Program-made: the position numbers and the translations under genes
Part shown: one piece after another, positions 61,301 to 63,480 of the stretch
Layout of the letters: each line of letters begins with the position of its first letter
How positions within the stretch are numbered: the stretch's first letter is position 1
The notes under the pieces: model-generated
What the model saw: only the letters and a program-made list of their open reading frames with translations
What the model was told of the DNA's origin: nothing
Databases searched by the model: none
DNA from: Owenia fusiformis
Lineage: Eukaryota; Annelida; Polychaeta; Sabellida; Oweniidae
DNA: 64,000 nt
Assembly (NCBI GenBank): GCA_903813345.2
Contig: CAIIXF020000010.1
Span: 5,821,169-5,885,168, forward strand
Reading direction: 5' to 3'

Positions 61301-61609
61301 CTTCTTGCATCTAAACTGGCAGAATATCTGGAAAGTGATGTGGTTTATTCCATTAGACGAGTTCTTACTGCAGAGACCAACCATCTTTATGTAGGACCAA
61401 ATTACGGTATGGTAGTCACTTGCACCAGCAGAAGATTAGAACCTGGACTTAATTATGGGACACAGCAATCAAGAGTATTGGCCACCATGATTAAGGATTG
61501 TAGCCCTGAACTCAGTGCATTGTTTGCCGAATCATACCAAGAAGGTGTTGTTTCCAAATCTTTGCATGTCTGCGCAGCGGGAATGCAAAGTTTAGGAAAC
61601 AATTCCTGA
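3640..61609 (+). CDS. DHX34: DHX34-type DEAH-box RNA helicase, whole gene, 21 coding exons
   Basis: Joined exons encode about 1199 residues (human DHX34 is about 1140). Order: His/Lys-rich N-terminus, a conserved DHX34 N-terminal block ([20 protein letters not shown]), Walker [10 protein letters not shown], motif Ia [12 protein letters not shown] box [10 protein letters not shown], motif III LMSATIN, motif [12 protein letters not shown], motif VI QRKGRAGRTGPG, then winged-helix/ratchet and OB-fold regions ([33 protein letters not shown]). In other animals DHX34 promotes UPF1 phosphorylation by SMG1 during NMD; that role is family knowledge. Codon phase agrees across all 20 introns. The gene spans 58 kb. 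Introns 12, 13 and 14 are the largest, and intron 12 hosts an antisense gene. Three tandem arrays copy its own splice sites. Oddities are the long His-rich N-terminus and a C-terminus without the Cys-rich segment of human DHX34. A candidate AATAAA lies at 61904-61909. Family identity is very secure; exon 1/2 and the last exon end are less so. Confidence 0.93.
4571..4647 (+). CDS. DHX34: DHX34 exon 2
   Basis: The acceptor GGTGTTATTTTAG precedes 77 nt. These encode [20 protein letters not shown] then EQKQE, matching human [22 protein letters not shown]. The donor is GAG|GTAAAG and phase 0 agrees with exon 3. An alternative acceptor at 4537 (TTACAG|AAAAAT) would also be phase compatible with other exon 1 donors. 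Confidence 0.8.
4665..5260 (+). repeat. Intron 2 dispersed repeat with tandem AAGATGGC subunits
   Basis: It starts with a palindromic CCGAACGAAGTTCG followed by the tract CTGTCCGTCTGTTTGTCTG and CAGGCAATAACTCAAAT. A related start occurs at 43165. Downstream, units of about 140-150 bp beginning TTTTCAAGATGGCTGC recur near 4809, 4959, 5098 and 5220. The 135-codon open frame across 4785-5192 is a by-product of these repeats. Confidence 0.65.
5614..5751 (+). CDS. DHX34: DHX34 exon 3: Walker A
   Basis: The acceptor TTATTTCAG and donor CAG|GTAACA bound 46 codons in phase 0. It contains [10 protein letters not shown] and helicase motif [13 protein letters not shown], which binds ATP phosphates. Confidence 0.96.
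5876..6010 (+). CDS. DHX34: DHX34 exon 4: motif Ia; source of the 86-bp array
   Basis: 45 codons in phase 0, [20 protein letters not shown] onward to [10 protein letters not shown], are bounded by TTTCAG and CAG|GTAAAG. It encodes motif Ia (CTQPRRIA). The last 80 nt of this exon are the first unit of the downstream 41-copy array. The true donor is therefore taken to be the first one, at 6011. Reading past it meets TAG at 6038-6040. Confidence 0.93.
5931..9471 (+). repeat. 86-bp x 41 minisatellite of the exon 4 end plus its 5' splice site
   Basis: The unit runs from GAAGAATTGCATGC inside exon 4 through GATATCAG|GTAAAG. Successive CAG|GT junctions fall at 6010, 6096, 6182, 6268 and so on to 9450, exactly 40 steps of 86 bp, so there is no net insertion or deletion. 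Substitution variants recur (AAACGCTC/AAACACTC, GGATATC/GGCTATC, GAGTTGG/GAATTGG/GAGCTGG). Most donors read GTAAAG; some read GTCAAG, GTAATG or GTACAG. Each unit also holds a pyrimidine stretch ending TCTCTCTAG, which resembles a 3' splice site. Near-identity implies recent expansion or homogenisation. A 172-bp two-unit pattern is visible near 8470-8810. Confidence 0.97.
9530..9652 (+). repeat. Fragment of the GTGGTGAC dispersed repeat family
   Basis: A decayed copy reads CTTCAACTTTTTTGTGGACAG ... TCTGTAACAAATAGCAAG ... GATGACATTTTGCA ... CCTTGTTTT. It ends directly in front of the exon 5 acceptor. Better copies are at 42780, 55988, 60413 and 63343. Confidence 0.6.
9654..9708 (+). CDS. DHX34: DHX34 exon 5
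   Basis: 55 nt encode [18 protein letters not shown] plus one base of the following Gly. They are bounded by TTTCTAG and G|GTTTGT. This corresponds to human IRFESTRSAATKIVFLT. The donor GTTTGT is weak, but phase and protein match are exact. Confidence 0.93.
9962..10179 (+). CDS. DHX34: DHX34 exon 6: DEVH box and SAT motif
   Basis: 218 nt encode [17 protein letters not shown], then motif [20 protein letters not shown] (ATP hydrolysis) and motif III LMSATIN (coupling to unwinding). The acceptor is ATTTAAG and the donor AAG|GTAAGA is strong. Confidence 0.97.
10180..10706. other. DHX34 intron 6; nothing recognised
   Basis: No repeat or ORF of note was found. It begins GTAAGA and ends ATTAAG. 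Confidence 0.6.
10707..10829 (+). CDS. DHX34: DHX34 exon 7
   Basis: 41 codons in phase 0 encode [19 protein letters not shown] and a following segment ending [11 protein letters not shown]. They match human [14 protein letters not shown]. The donor is AAG|GTAGTG. This region links the two RecA domains. Confidence 0.95.
10830..11747. other. DHX34 intron 7; nothing recognised
   Basis: A+T-rich intron with no convincing ORF, RNA gene or clear repeat. Confidence 0.6.
11748..11903 (+). CDS. DHX34: DHX34 exon 8: start of RecA2
   Basis: 52 codons in phase 0, [20 protein letters not shown] ... [12 protein letters not shown], correspond to human YPPEERGDLLVFLSGM. It carries motif IV (LIFLSG). Boundaries are ATTTCAG and AGG|GTAACT. 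Confidence 0.95.
12193..12397 (+). CDS. DHX34: DHX34 exon 9: motifs V and VI
   Basis: 205 nt encode [20 protein letters not shown] (motif [12 protein letters not shown]) through [19 protein letters not shown] to QRKGRAG. Motif VI QRKGRAGRTGPG is split by intron 9 within a Gly codon, as phase 1 predicts. Boundaries are GAAACAG and G|GTTAGT. Confidence 0.96.
12462..12600 (+). repeat. Fragment of the GTGGTGAC dispersed repeat family
   Basis: It opens ATGTCACCACCAAAAATGG, a short inverted repeat able to form a hairpin, then ATATTGTTATGGTCTCC and CTGGAACAAATGGCAGGTAG. The same order occurs at 55988 and 63343. Confidence 0.7.
12676..13012 (+). mobile_element. tRNA-derived SINE
   Basis: The first 70 bp look like a tRNA with an A box TAGCTCAGCGG and a B box GGATTCGATCC spaced as in a tRNA gene. 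The apparent anticodon loop TTACGCA suggests an arginine-type ancestor, which is uncertain. The acceptor stem does not pair well and about 260 bp of unrelated body follow, ending in an ACAATACAACAATC tail. A SINE transcribed by Pol III is therefore more likely than a working tRNA gene. Confidence 0.75.
13222..13369 (+). CDS. DHX34: DHX34 exon 10
   Basis: 148 nt encode the rest of motif VI ([20 protein letters not shown]) and [18 protein letters not shown]. They match human RTGPGVCFRLYAESDY. The donor AA|GTAAGG splits a Lys codon completed by exon 11. Confidence 0.95.
13415..14030. repeat. Palindromic element(s) with GTATTGCCCGC ends
   Basis: A hairpin of about 110 bp (13420-13530) pairs CTTTCAATGATTTTTGCA with TGCAAAAATCATTGAAAG. 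GTATTGCCCGC near 13461 also returns inverted as GCGGGCAATAC near 14006. This looks like a MITE of about 550 bp overlapping a smaller palindrome; exact ends are unclear. Confidence 0.5.
14544..14610 (+). CDS. DHX34: DHX34 exon 11
   Basis: 67 nt complete Lys and encode [20 protein letters not shown] then EQ. They match human FPFIEPPPPASLETAI. The acceptor is CTCTGTAG and the donor CAG|GTAAAC. The last 11 nt and the donor are repeated downstream. Confidence 0.93.
14600..14785 (+). repeat. 55-bp x 4 array carrying the exon 11 5' splice site
   Basis: TACAGGAACAG|GTAAACCATA starts units at about 14600, 14655, 14710 and 14764. Periods are 55, 55 and 54 bp. Each copy has the last 11 bases of exon 11 plus about 44 bases of intron. 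The first copy is the real exon end. This is the second array in the gene with an exon-intron junction as its unit. Confidence 0.93.
15230..15337 (+). CDS. DHX34: DHX34 exon 12
   Basis: 36 codons in phase 0 encode [20 protein letters not shown] then [16 protein letters not shown]. They match human [20 protein letters not shown], the ratchet-like helical region. The donor CAC|GTAAGT is strong. A 14.4-kb intron follows. Confidence 0.96.
15492..16857. mobile_element. Inverted-repeat element of about 1.36 kb in intron 12
   Basis: GGGAGGCATCAAAAGTTCGA near 15499 recurs inverted near 16852. The pairing continues into AAACTAAATAAATCTAG on both arms, with G-rich tracts next to it. Ends read CACTAAGGG/CACTTAGGG. 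No transposase was found and the target duplication is unclear. Confidence 0.65.
16858..17570. other. Intron 12 / lectin 3' region
   Basis: A decayed GTGGTGAC-family fragment lies at about 17450-17567 (ATGTCTCCAAC ... AACAAATGGCAGGTGGTGG). TTTATT at 17215-17220 reads AATAAA on the minus strand, about 350 bp after the lectin stop, and is a possible poly(A) signal for that gene. Otherwise nothing was seen. Confidence 0.4.
17571..18523 (-). CDS. Lectin gene last exon: mucin-like stalk, TM, tail
   Basis: The acceptor CTTTTATAG precedes 953 nt. They encode [20 protein letters not shown], the octapeptide stalk, [12 protein letters not shown], a transmembrane segment of about 19 residues and a Cys-containing tail ending CRSTAV then stop. 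The stalk offers dense O-glycosylation sites. The 24-bp unit gives a second open frame on the same strand (17878-18267, Asn/Tyr-rich) that is an artefact. Confidence 0.88.
17571..26456 (-). CDS. Nested antisense membrane C-type lectin gene, four exons
   Basis: Exons 26456-26245, 19488-19361, 19043-18939 and 18523-17571 join in consistent phases into about 465 residues. Order: a hydrophobic N-terminal stretch ([13 protein letters not shown]) that may be a weak signal peptide; a C-type lectin-like domain with [28 protein letters not shown], the Cys pair around [18 protein letters not shown] and the closing AVICE; a Thr/Ser-rich stalk with about 17 tandem TTSITTDQ-like octapeptides; a transmembrane helix [18 protein letters not shown]; and a tail of about 28 residues. 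Such proteins bind glycans or act in recognition and adhesion at the cell surface. No EPN/QPD sugar-binding triplet is evident, so Ca-dependent sugar binding is doubtful. It lies wholly within DHX34 intron 12 on the other strand. An extra 5' exon cannot be excluded. Confidence 0.85.
18025..18445 (-). repeat. 24-bp coding minisatellite in the lectin stalk
   Basis: About 17 copies of a 24-bp unit (plus strand GATCTGTTGTGATTGAAGTA) encode TTSITTDQ and variants with P, N, W or L at the last position. 24 bp keeps frame, so copy number can vary without breaking the protein. Confidence 0.95.
18939..19043 (-). CDS. Lectin gene exon 3: C-terminal half of the lectin domain
   Basis: 105 nt encode [20 protein letters not shown] then [15 protein letters not shown]. 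They have the typical C...W...C...ICE end of C-type lectin domains. Acceptor TATTTCAG and donor G|GTATTT are in phase with both neighbours. Confidence 0.88.
19176..19197 (+). repeat. (TCTG)n microsatellite
   Basis: Five or so copies of TCTG in the lectin gene's second intron. Confidence 0.85.
19361..19488 (-). CDS. Lectin gene exon 2: middle of the lectin domain
   Basis: 128 nt encode [20 protein letters not shown] and continue to [23 protein letters not shown] fits the conserved WIGL strand of C-type lectins. The acceptor is TTCTAG. The donor G|GTGAAT joins exon 3 in phase. Confidence 0.85.
19489..20520. other. Lectin intron 1, right part; nothing recognised
   Basis: No exon or clear repeat was found in this part of the long lectin intron. 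Confidence 0.5.
20540..24175. mobile_element. Foldback-like composite with inverted minisatellite arms
   Basis: Outer arms at about 20540-20760 and 23945-24165 are inverted, diverged copies sharing GGGTGAGC, GTAACCCAAACAA/GTAGCCCAAACAA and CAGCATGGGTTTAA. Just inside are two inverted minisatellites. One has CTGGACAACTCATCCC units at 20873-21045. The other has the reverse-complement GGGGATGAGTTGTCCA at 23630-23925, with more units. The central 2.6 kb has no transposase and includes TTAAAGTCCC near 21065, which recurs inverted near 23030. The layout resembles Drosophila Foldback elements, whose long inverted repeats are made of tandem units; relationship is not shown. Confidence 0.65.
25118..25380. 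repeat. Small palindromic element in intron 12
   Basis: ATTAATCTCTTGAATCCCAG near 25121 returns inverted as CTGGGTCATCAAGAGGTTAA near 25356. An inner hairpin pairs TTTCTCGTCA with TGACGAGAAA. A MITE is likely. Confidence 0.55.
25645..25905. repeat. Small palindromic element in intron 12
   Basis: GTCCTAACTTCGA at 25679 is inverted at 25876-25888 (TCGAAGTTAGGAC). A further TAATCATG-like extension lies on both sides. Confidence 0.5.
26245..26456 (-). CDS. Lectin gene first recognised exon
   Basis: 212 nt start at the ATG at 26456 (a second ATG five codons in fits a signal peptide better) and end at a strong donor GA|GTAAGT. It encodes [20 protein letters not shown], the first disulphide-forming part of a C-type lectin domain, then [17 protein letters not shown]. 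An internal CTTAG could also be a 3' splice site with the true signal-peptide exon further right. Confidence 0.75.
26457..27890. other. Region upstream of the lectin gene
   Basis: It should hold the lectin promoter, but no motif was convincing. A short G+C-rich stretch at 27190-27245 (GCATACCCCGGACCCCCCG) stands out from the A+T-rich background and may be a repeat fragment. Confidence 0.35.
27893..28498. mobile_element. Long palindromic MITE next to the exon 13 acceptor array
   Basis: Arms of about 200 bp start AAGGAATATTCCTTGCCAAA and end with its inverted copy, flanked by TA. Further pairs are ACTCTCAACTT/AGTTGAGAGT and GAAGTGATGTCAT/ATGACATCACTTC. Transcribed as intron RNA it would form a long hairpin about 90 bp before the first copy of the exon 13 acceptor. 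Confidence 0.75.
28585..29691 (+). repeat. 84-bp array of the exon 13 3' splice site plus exon start, 14 acceptors
   Basis: The unit contains TTTTGTGTCTTATAG| followed by the first 60 or so bases of exon 13. Copies start at 28585, 28669, 28753, 28837, 28931, 29015, 29099, 29183, 29267, 29351, 29434, 29518 and 29602. The functional exon starts at 29692. Most spacings are exactly 84 bp; one is 94, one 83 and one 90. Each unit reads in the DHX34 frame as [15 protein letters not shown] and stops at the TAG that is the next acceptor's AG. Confidence 0.96.
29692..29853 (+). CDS. DHX34: DHX34 exon 13
   Basis: 54 codons in phase 0, [20 protein letters not shown] then [21 protein letters not shown]-type sequence, match human [19 protein letters not shown] and ESDQGDPFTLFNVFNAWVQ. 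The last of 14 tandem acceptor copies is the only one followed by the full exon. The donor is CAG|GTACAT. Confidence 0.95.
29854..30440. other. Start of intron 13; nothing recognised
   Basis: No repeat, RNA or ORF could be supported. Confidence 0.5.
30440..31084 (+). repeat. Degenerate minisatellite, TCTAAGTCCCTCAA units (left part)
   Basis: Many variants of GAATATTCTAAGTCCCTCAA and TAAGTTCCTCTGG follow one another. A larger unit of about 78 bp is duplicated at 30791-30950. The array is broken at 31084 by a 3-kb element and resumes at 34151. Confidence 0.8.
32751..33596. mobile_element. Second-level nested TIR element (TA duplication)
   Basis: GAGAGATTTCGTACATCGTG ... GTACAACTTATA on the left is inverted on the right (CACTTATGTGCGAAATCTCTC). 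Both ends are flanked by TA. It sits inside the 31085-34150 element and itself contains a third element. Confidence 0.75.
32799..33026. mobile_element. Third-level nested 228-bp MITE (TA duplication)
   Basis: Ends CAAGGTGTTTCATAA and TTATGAAACACCCTG are inverted copies with one mismatch, flanked by TA. CAGGGTGTTTCATAA ends are of Tc1/mariner style. Confidence 0.8.
34151..34275 (+). repeat. Degenerate minisatellite (right part, after the insertion)
   Basis: Units such as TCTAAGTCCCTCAATATATG and TCTAAGTCCATCAG continue the array that stops at 31084. Confidence 0.75.
34276..35939. other. Intron 13 interior; nothing recognised
   Basis: No gene, RNA or well-bounded repeat was seen. Confidence 0.45.
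35948..36828. mobile_element. Non-autonomous hAT-like element, 881 bp
   Basis: CAGTGTTTTTCCTAAGC at the left is perfectly inverted at the right end. The 8-bp sequence GTTATATA flanks both ends (35940-35947 and 36829-36836). CAGTG termini with an 8-bp target duplication are hallmarks of hAT elements. Inner sequences (GGACCGATGG/CCATCGGACTTGG) are partly inverted. There is no transposase; the small ORF at 36420-36662 is not similar to one. Confidence 0.9.
37811..38185. mobile_element. Palindromic MITE, 375 bp (TA duplication)
   Basis: GTCCATTTGTCA and TGACAAATGGAC end the element with TA outside each. Inner arms GTTAAAAGTACGATGTTTT and AACTGGGTTGCCAAAAAA also return inverted. Confidence 0.8.
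38186..40400. other. Intron 13 interior; mostly nothing recognised
   Basis: A small hairpin at 39089-39125 pairs GACATATTGTTC with GAACATTGGGACAATATGTC. No coding sequence could be supported. Confidence 0.45.
40400..40690. repeat. Palindromic element, about 290 bp
   Basis: ACGAACCTTAATGGAACAAAA on the left is inverted on the right (TTTTGTTCCAATGAGGTTCG). The centre pairs CTCTCAATATT and TTTTGGTTGATTT with their inverses. Confidence 0.7.
41133..42133. mobile_element. Foldback element of 1.0 kb, TA duplication, long internal arms
   Basis: Ends CAGGGCGTATCAAAAAAAAC and GTTTTTTTGATACGCACTG are inverted copies flanked by TA. The arms go on for several hundred bases: TTTCATTCAATGTACCATAA near 41208 has inverse copies near 41850 and near 42050, so the subterminal unit (about 160 bp) is present at least three times. 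Tc1/mariner-type ends are inferred. Confidence 0.85.
42135..42945 (+). repeat. GTGGTGAC-family element with internal CAAGGTCAAAAAGG array
   Basis: It starts with TAACAAATTCTTACAACTTCC. Then come several roughly 110-140-bp units with TTGACCTTCAATGACCTT, CAAGGTCAAAAAGG and TTTTTCAACTTGCTTCAAAT, followed by AGGTGGTGACATTTTGTCAT. A second, array-less copy follows at 42780-42945. The same order is found at 55988-57560. Confidence 0.8.
43006..43116 (+). CDS. DHX34: DHX34 exon 14
   Basis: 37 codons in phase 0, [20 protein letters not shown] then [17 protein letters not shown], match human [27 protein letters not shown]. The acceptor is GATTAAG and the donor AGG|GTAAGT is strong. Introns of 13.2 kb and 11.3 kb flank it. 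Confidence 0.96.
43165..43300 (+). repeat. Dispersed repeat with CCGTCCGTCTGTCTGTCCG
   Basis: TATCCCATCGAACAATGTTC leads to CCGTCCGTCTGTCTGTCCG and CAGGCAATAACTCAAAT. It is the same arrangement as at 4670-4760 in intron 2. Confidence 0.65.
43822..45003. mobile_element. Foldback-like element with inverted GTTGTCCGAAACCCA arrays
   Basis: The left end (43825-43905) has five units of about 15 bp such as CAGTTGTCCGAAACC. The right end (44918-44998) carries the reverse-complement units GGTTTCGGACAACTG. The outer bases (ATTGACACCCC and inverse of GGATTGACCCC) are also related. The middle 1 kb has no transposase. Confidence 0.75.
45120..45715. repeat. Palindrome-rich repeat (TATCTTCCCGC / GATATTCGATGG families)
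   Basis: A G+C-richer stretch with CATATCTCCCGC and TATCTTCCCGCTTC repeats is followed by alternating ATCGAATATCACTTTTGAAA and its inverse (45600-45710). The latter recurs at 49660 and 58970. The whole set returns inverted at 49660-50340 and related at 59075-60130. Confidence 0.6.
45733..48456 (+). pseudogene. 5'-truncated LINE reverse transcriptase, frameshifted and split by a MITE
   Basis: Fragment 45733-45912 reads [17 protein letters not shown]. It resumes at 46781 ([20 protein letters not shown]) through [15 protein letters not shown], motif [16 protein letters not shown], motif [14 protein letters not shown] and motif C FADDT. A frameshift lies near an A8 run at 47526-47533. The last part continues to the stop at 48188 ([27 protein letters not shown]). 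The endonuclease is missing. The tail AAATTGAATTGAATTA near 48440 is a short terminal repeat, as in CR1/L2/Jockey-type LINEs. Inactive as it stands; the clade is approximate. Confidence 0.92.
45913..46776. mobile_element. 864-bp MITE inserted in the LINE, AATT duplication
   Basis: AATT flanks both sides (45909-45912 and 46777-46780). Removing the element plus one AATT restores the RT reading frame (VRQFLI then DPLLYIF). The termini match over 30 bases at 20 positions without gaps (CTC....TCG...TTC.CTCTT..AAA.AG). A further inverted pair is TTTCCCATGATGCAGTTCGC near 45978 and GCGAAATGCATAGTGGGAAA near 46665. Confidence 0.85.
48640..49650. repeat. Three hairpin modules with CACTCG..CGAGTG cores, and CCGGAGGATATCG palindromes
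   Basis: Near-perfect palindromes at about 48680-48785, 49060-49215 and 49500-49640 share TATCCACTCATGGATAT-type arms, a CGCTGCGCTCACTCG-like centre and ATAGGATATCC ends. Between the first two (48870-48975), CGGAGGATATCG/CGATATACTCCG palindromes repeat. There is no coding content. Confidence 0.75.
49660..50345. repeat. Copy of the GCGGGCAGAT/palindrome repeat, inverted to 59.1-60.1 kb
   Basis: GATATTCGATCTATATCC, AACCATGGGATAAA, GCTCCAAGCGGGCAGAT and GACTGTAAACGGCAATGGAG match the sequence at 59075-60130 in the opposite orientation for the distal part. A hairpin at 50155-50320 pairs TTTTGGATACAGGGAATATC with its inverse. Confidence 0.7.
51060..51560 (+). repeat. Tandem duplication in an AATGGCGGCC repeat
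   Basis: A unit of about 134 bp (AAAAGTAGTGGAG ... TGGCACACTGTCTAATG ... TTTTGGTAGAAGG) occurs at 51288 and 51422. Short hairpins of GGCCATTTTTCAAAATGGC lie inside. Related to the intron 2 repeat at 4800-5250. Confidence 0.75.
51660..52575. other. Intron 14 interior; nothing recognised
   Basis: A short CCACAGGGTGATCCAAAAAG motif at 52271 resembles ends of Tc1/mariner MITEs seen elsewhere, but no partner end was found nearby. Confidence 0.4.
52578..52885 (+). repeat. Tandem duplication, about 154-bp unit, two copies
   Basis: CAGGTTTTGAGT...AGTCAGCAGTTG through GAGTTTTCTCAACATGTGTC is present at about 52578 and 52732 with few differences. Confidence 0.85.
52886..54449. other. End of intron 14; nothing recognised
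   Basis: It contains a G12-like homopolymer at about 53852-53863 and no supportable gene. The ORF at 53923-54225 has no family match I recognise. Confidence 0.45.
54450..54617 (+). CDS. DHX34: DHX34 exon 15: basic coiled region
   Basis: 56 codons in phase 0 encode [20 protein letters not shown] and a Lys/Gln/Arg-rich helix ending [11 protein letters not shown]. They match human DHGLL ... RRRKVLRLQEE. The acceptor is TTTTTTAAG. The donor GAT|GTGTGT is weak, but the next exon continues in phase. Confidence 0.9.
54618..55205. other. DHX34 intron 15; nothing recognised
   Basis: A+T-rich intron with no repeat or ORF of note. Confidence 0.5.
55206..55301 (+). CDS. DHX34: DHX34 exon 16: acidic linker
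   Basis: 32 codons, [20 protein letters not shown] then [12 protein letters not shown], align with human [20 protein letters not shown]. The acceptor is TTCTAG and the donor CAA|GTAAGT. Confidence 0.92.
55508..55654 (+). CDS. DHX34: DHX34 exon 17
   Basis: 49 codons, [20 protein letters not shown] then [16 protein letters not shown] and DSEQMFHTK, match human LGRGLYPQLAVPDAFN and DSDQIFHTQ. Boundaries are TTTTTCAG and AAG|GTATGC. A GTGGTGAC-family fragment lies in the preceding intron (55388-55480). Confidence 0.95.
55988..57560 (+). repeat. Full-length GTGGTGAC-family element with internal array, split by another element
   Basis: It starts ATGTCACCACCAAAAAGTGG, then TAAATTCTTACAACTTCC and five or more units with TTGACCTTCAATGACCTTC, CAAGGTCAAAAAGG and CAACTTGCTTCAAATTGACC. 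A 458-bp insertion interrupts. It closes with TATGTGGTGACATTTTGTCA. Copies without the array occur at 12462, 42780, 60413 and 63343, so the internal array varies between copies. Confidence 0.85.
56889..57346. mobile_element. 458-bp inverted-repeat insert with CCGCGGAA palindromes
   Basis: Ends CACTCCCCCCAG and CTGGGGGCAGTG are inverted with one mismatch. AATACA lies at both sides (56883-56888 and 57347-57352). The interior pairs ATTCCGCGGAAAATAT with its inverse. The superfamily is uncertain. Confidence 0.75.
57630..57787 (+). CDS. DHX34: DHX34 exon 18
   Basis: 158 nt encode [20 protein letters not shown] and [11 protein letters not shown]. They match human CVFAGSPEVL ... MSSKHQLLSFV. The acceptor is TATTCCAG. 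The donor GT|GTATGA splits a Val codon completed by exon 19. Confidence 0.93.
57788..58357. other. DHX34 intron 18
   Basis: GTTACCCCTGCTTCGGACA is present twice (58069 and 58243), bounding about 175 bp. Otherwise nothing recognised. Confidence 0.5.
58358..58468 (+). CDS. DHX34: DHX34 exon 19
   Basis: 111 nt encode [20 protein letters not shown] then [17 protein letters not shown]. They match human [36 protein letters not shown] very closely. Boundaries are TTCATTAG and AG|GTAAAG. Confidence 0.96.
58590..59060. repeat. Low-complexity (GAAAAAAATTT)n and GATATTCGATGG palindromes
   Basis: 58735-58960 is a run of A-tracts alternating with TTTGAA. It is followed by AATATCACTTTTGAAAC units and their inverses, the same family as 45600-45710. 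Confidence 0.75.
59075..60250 (+). repeat. Direct duplication, about 510-bp unit, with GCGGGCAGAT palindromes
   Basis: Two large copies (about 59130-59625 and 59630-60135) share a hairpin (GGCCAATATAATATATCTGC and inverse), a segment TCATGTCCAGTTTTGT ... TTTACAGT and a closing AGCGGGCAGAT/ATCTGCCCGCT palindrome. A 51-bp AAGTTTTTACAA unit is then duplicated at 60145-60250. The same family appears at 49800-50340. Confidence 0.8.
60413..60520 (+). repeat. GTGGTGAC-family fragment
   Basis: ATGTCACCTCCAATAGTGG then ATGGTTATGGTCTCCC, GGTTGGCATCCAGCATC. Confidence 0.65.
60595..60716 (+). CDS. DHX34: DHX34 exon 20
   Basis: 122 nt encode [20 protein letters not shown] then [20 protein letters not shown]. 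They match human [21 protein letters not shown]. The acceptor is AAATTATAG and the donor G|GTAAGT splits the next Asp codon. Confidence 0.94.
61230..61609 (+). CDS. DHX34: DHX34 exon 21: C-terminus and stop
   Basis: It starts [19 protein letters not shown] and includes [14 protein letters not shown] and HLYVGPNYG, matching human PYSLRRLTGLEVQNMYVGP. After YVGP similarity is lost: the remaining 70 or so residues end [16 protein letters not shown] and lack the CPHC...C and CEAC zinc-finger-like pairs of human DHX34. A GTATGG at 61407 after YVGPNYG could be a donor to exons beyond the window. Confidence 0.8.
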
Positions 61610-62500
61610 GTGGAATGAAGCAGCTACAATGCATTGAGTCTTGGACTTAAATTCTTTTCACACATTGCAAATTTTTTTTCTATCAAATCATTTAAAATGA
61701 ACCAAATCACTAAAAGAACACATTTTCAATGACATTTTTTGCAAGGGTCAAGTTGGCAAGTCATCAAATCCAATGTGAAAAATCCATTCATCACCATGAC
61801 AACTGTTTAACTAGTGAGCTTGCATGTGTTATTGATATTTCACACACTGTTCATTATGTGAATACTCTATTCTGATTGGCTGGAATCGGACACAATAATA
61901 ACTAATAAATCCTGAAAACATGGTTATATTACATAAAGAATGTGATTCAAGCATGCATACATACCTTATGAATACATACACACCATCTCGTATCCCCCTT
62001 AGACCCTATTGATGCATTATTACGAAAATATTGGAGACAGGTTTGGAATATAACAAAAATGTTGGTCAGTTCTGAACTGAGTTGCAAATCGTATCAGAAA
62101 TTCAAGAAAATTTTGGGTTTAACGACGTCGAATTACATGTATGTGTGAATTCTTTTTATTGAATTCTCCTCAGATGTCCAAAACTTTGATTCCACAATTC
62201 TATATTTATCTATATCGATGGTTACTATATCAATCTATGTCTGATTTTATCGAAAAGAAATAATACTCTTTATTCCCCAGAAATCGACATATTTGGAAGT
62301 ATATATTCAACCTCCCACTAGTCTTTGTTAGATTGATTAGAATATTGATAGTATTGGTGAAGTGAGAAGACCTGTGGTTGCTCACGTGGATTCTGTTTCA
62401 TTGTTGTTATTTTCCTGTGAGTGACCCAATCAATTGTCACGTCAAATCAATATGTTTATACTACACTGTCTAAAAATGTAAAGGGTTCAATAAATAGTGA
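61610..62500. other. DHX34 3'UTR and downstream
   Basis: AATAAA at 61904-61909 is the first good poly(A) signal after the stop. No downstream exon coding for the missing Cys-rich end was recognised. Confidence 0.4.
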
Positions 62501-62509
62501 TTTCTGAAC

Positions 62510-63110
62510 ATCAGATATCTGAGAATTGATGATTAGGGTCATGTACCTCACTACCTTTAAGTACAATCATTACACGATGAATGGCAGTTAATCAATGAAA
62601 AAGTCCAATTGTTGATCCATGTTATGCCCATTGTAGTTGTGTATTTGAAAAGTCATTTACAGGATAATCACTTAACCCAAAATATGCTTATGGTCATCTA
62701 GCTATATAGAAATAAGTAATAATACAATGATAACCCAGGGCATATCGTGATGGCTACTCTATGACGTATGTAGAAGATCTGAGAATTGACTATTTTGCTC
62801 ATGGTGATATAGCTATCGAGAAATAAGTAAGAATACAATAATCAGGCCTGGAAAATGTATGTTTACAACTCTATAAAGTGTATATAAGCCTAGATCTGAG
62901 AATTTACCACTTTGCTCATGGTGACGTTGCTATTTAATCATAAGTAATAAAAGCAATCAAAATTCACCCAGGGCATCTGGGCAATACAAATTGTTAGCTG
63001 CTCCACGAAGTGAATACAAATCTGAGACTGACCACTTTTCTCATGGTCACATTGCAATTTAAAAATAAGTAAGAATAAAATCAATAACCACCCAGGGCAA
63101 TGTTCTTCCA
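62510..63110 (+). repeat. Diverged tandem repeat of about 120-130 bp, 4-5 units
   Basis: Units contain ATCTGAGAATTGACTATTTTG, GCTCATGGTGA, AAATAAGTAAGAATACAATA and ACCCAGGGCA in that order, near 62517, 62690, 62778, 62894 and 63022. Confidence 0.75.
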
Positions 63111-63342
63111 ATTTTCTGAATGTACTTTTTTCTCCGTGAGAAAATATTGCAAATGGTCATACTTAGGATTTTAATTGTTCAAAAAAATGTGTAGCTGTGT
63201 TATTTAACACTTTATAGAGACCTTCTAAATGCTTTAATAGTCCTGAAATACAATACTGTAACTTTACTTAATTTGACGGCCATTTTATTATGGCAAATTT
63301 GGCGATTTTCAAAAATTCACCAATTCATGTCTCTGGCATTTT

Positions 63343-63480
63343 TATGTCACCACCACAAGTGGTGACACATTGTTATAGTCTCCAACTTTTTGAGGATAGT
63401 GTTCAATGGTTGGTGTTCATTGTTTGGCATCTGTAAAAAATGGCAGGTAGTGACATTTTGCATGTTAATGCCTTGTTTTG
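63343..63480 (+). repeat. GTGGTGAC-family copy
   Basis: ATGTCACCACCACAAGTGG, ACATTGTTATAGTCTCCAAC, AAAAATGGCAGGTAGTGAC and TGTTAATGCCTTGTTTT appear in the family's usual order. Confidence 0.8.
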
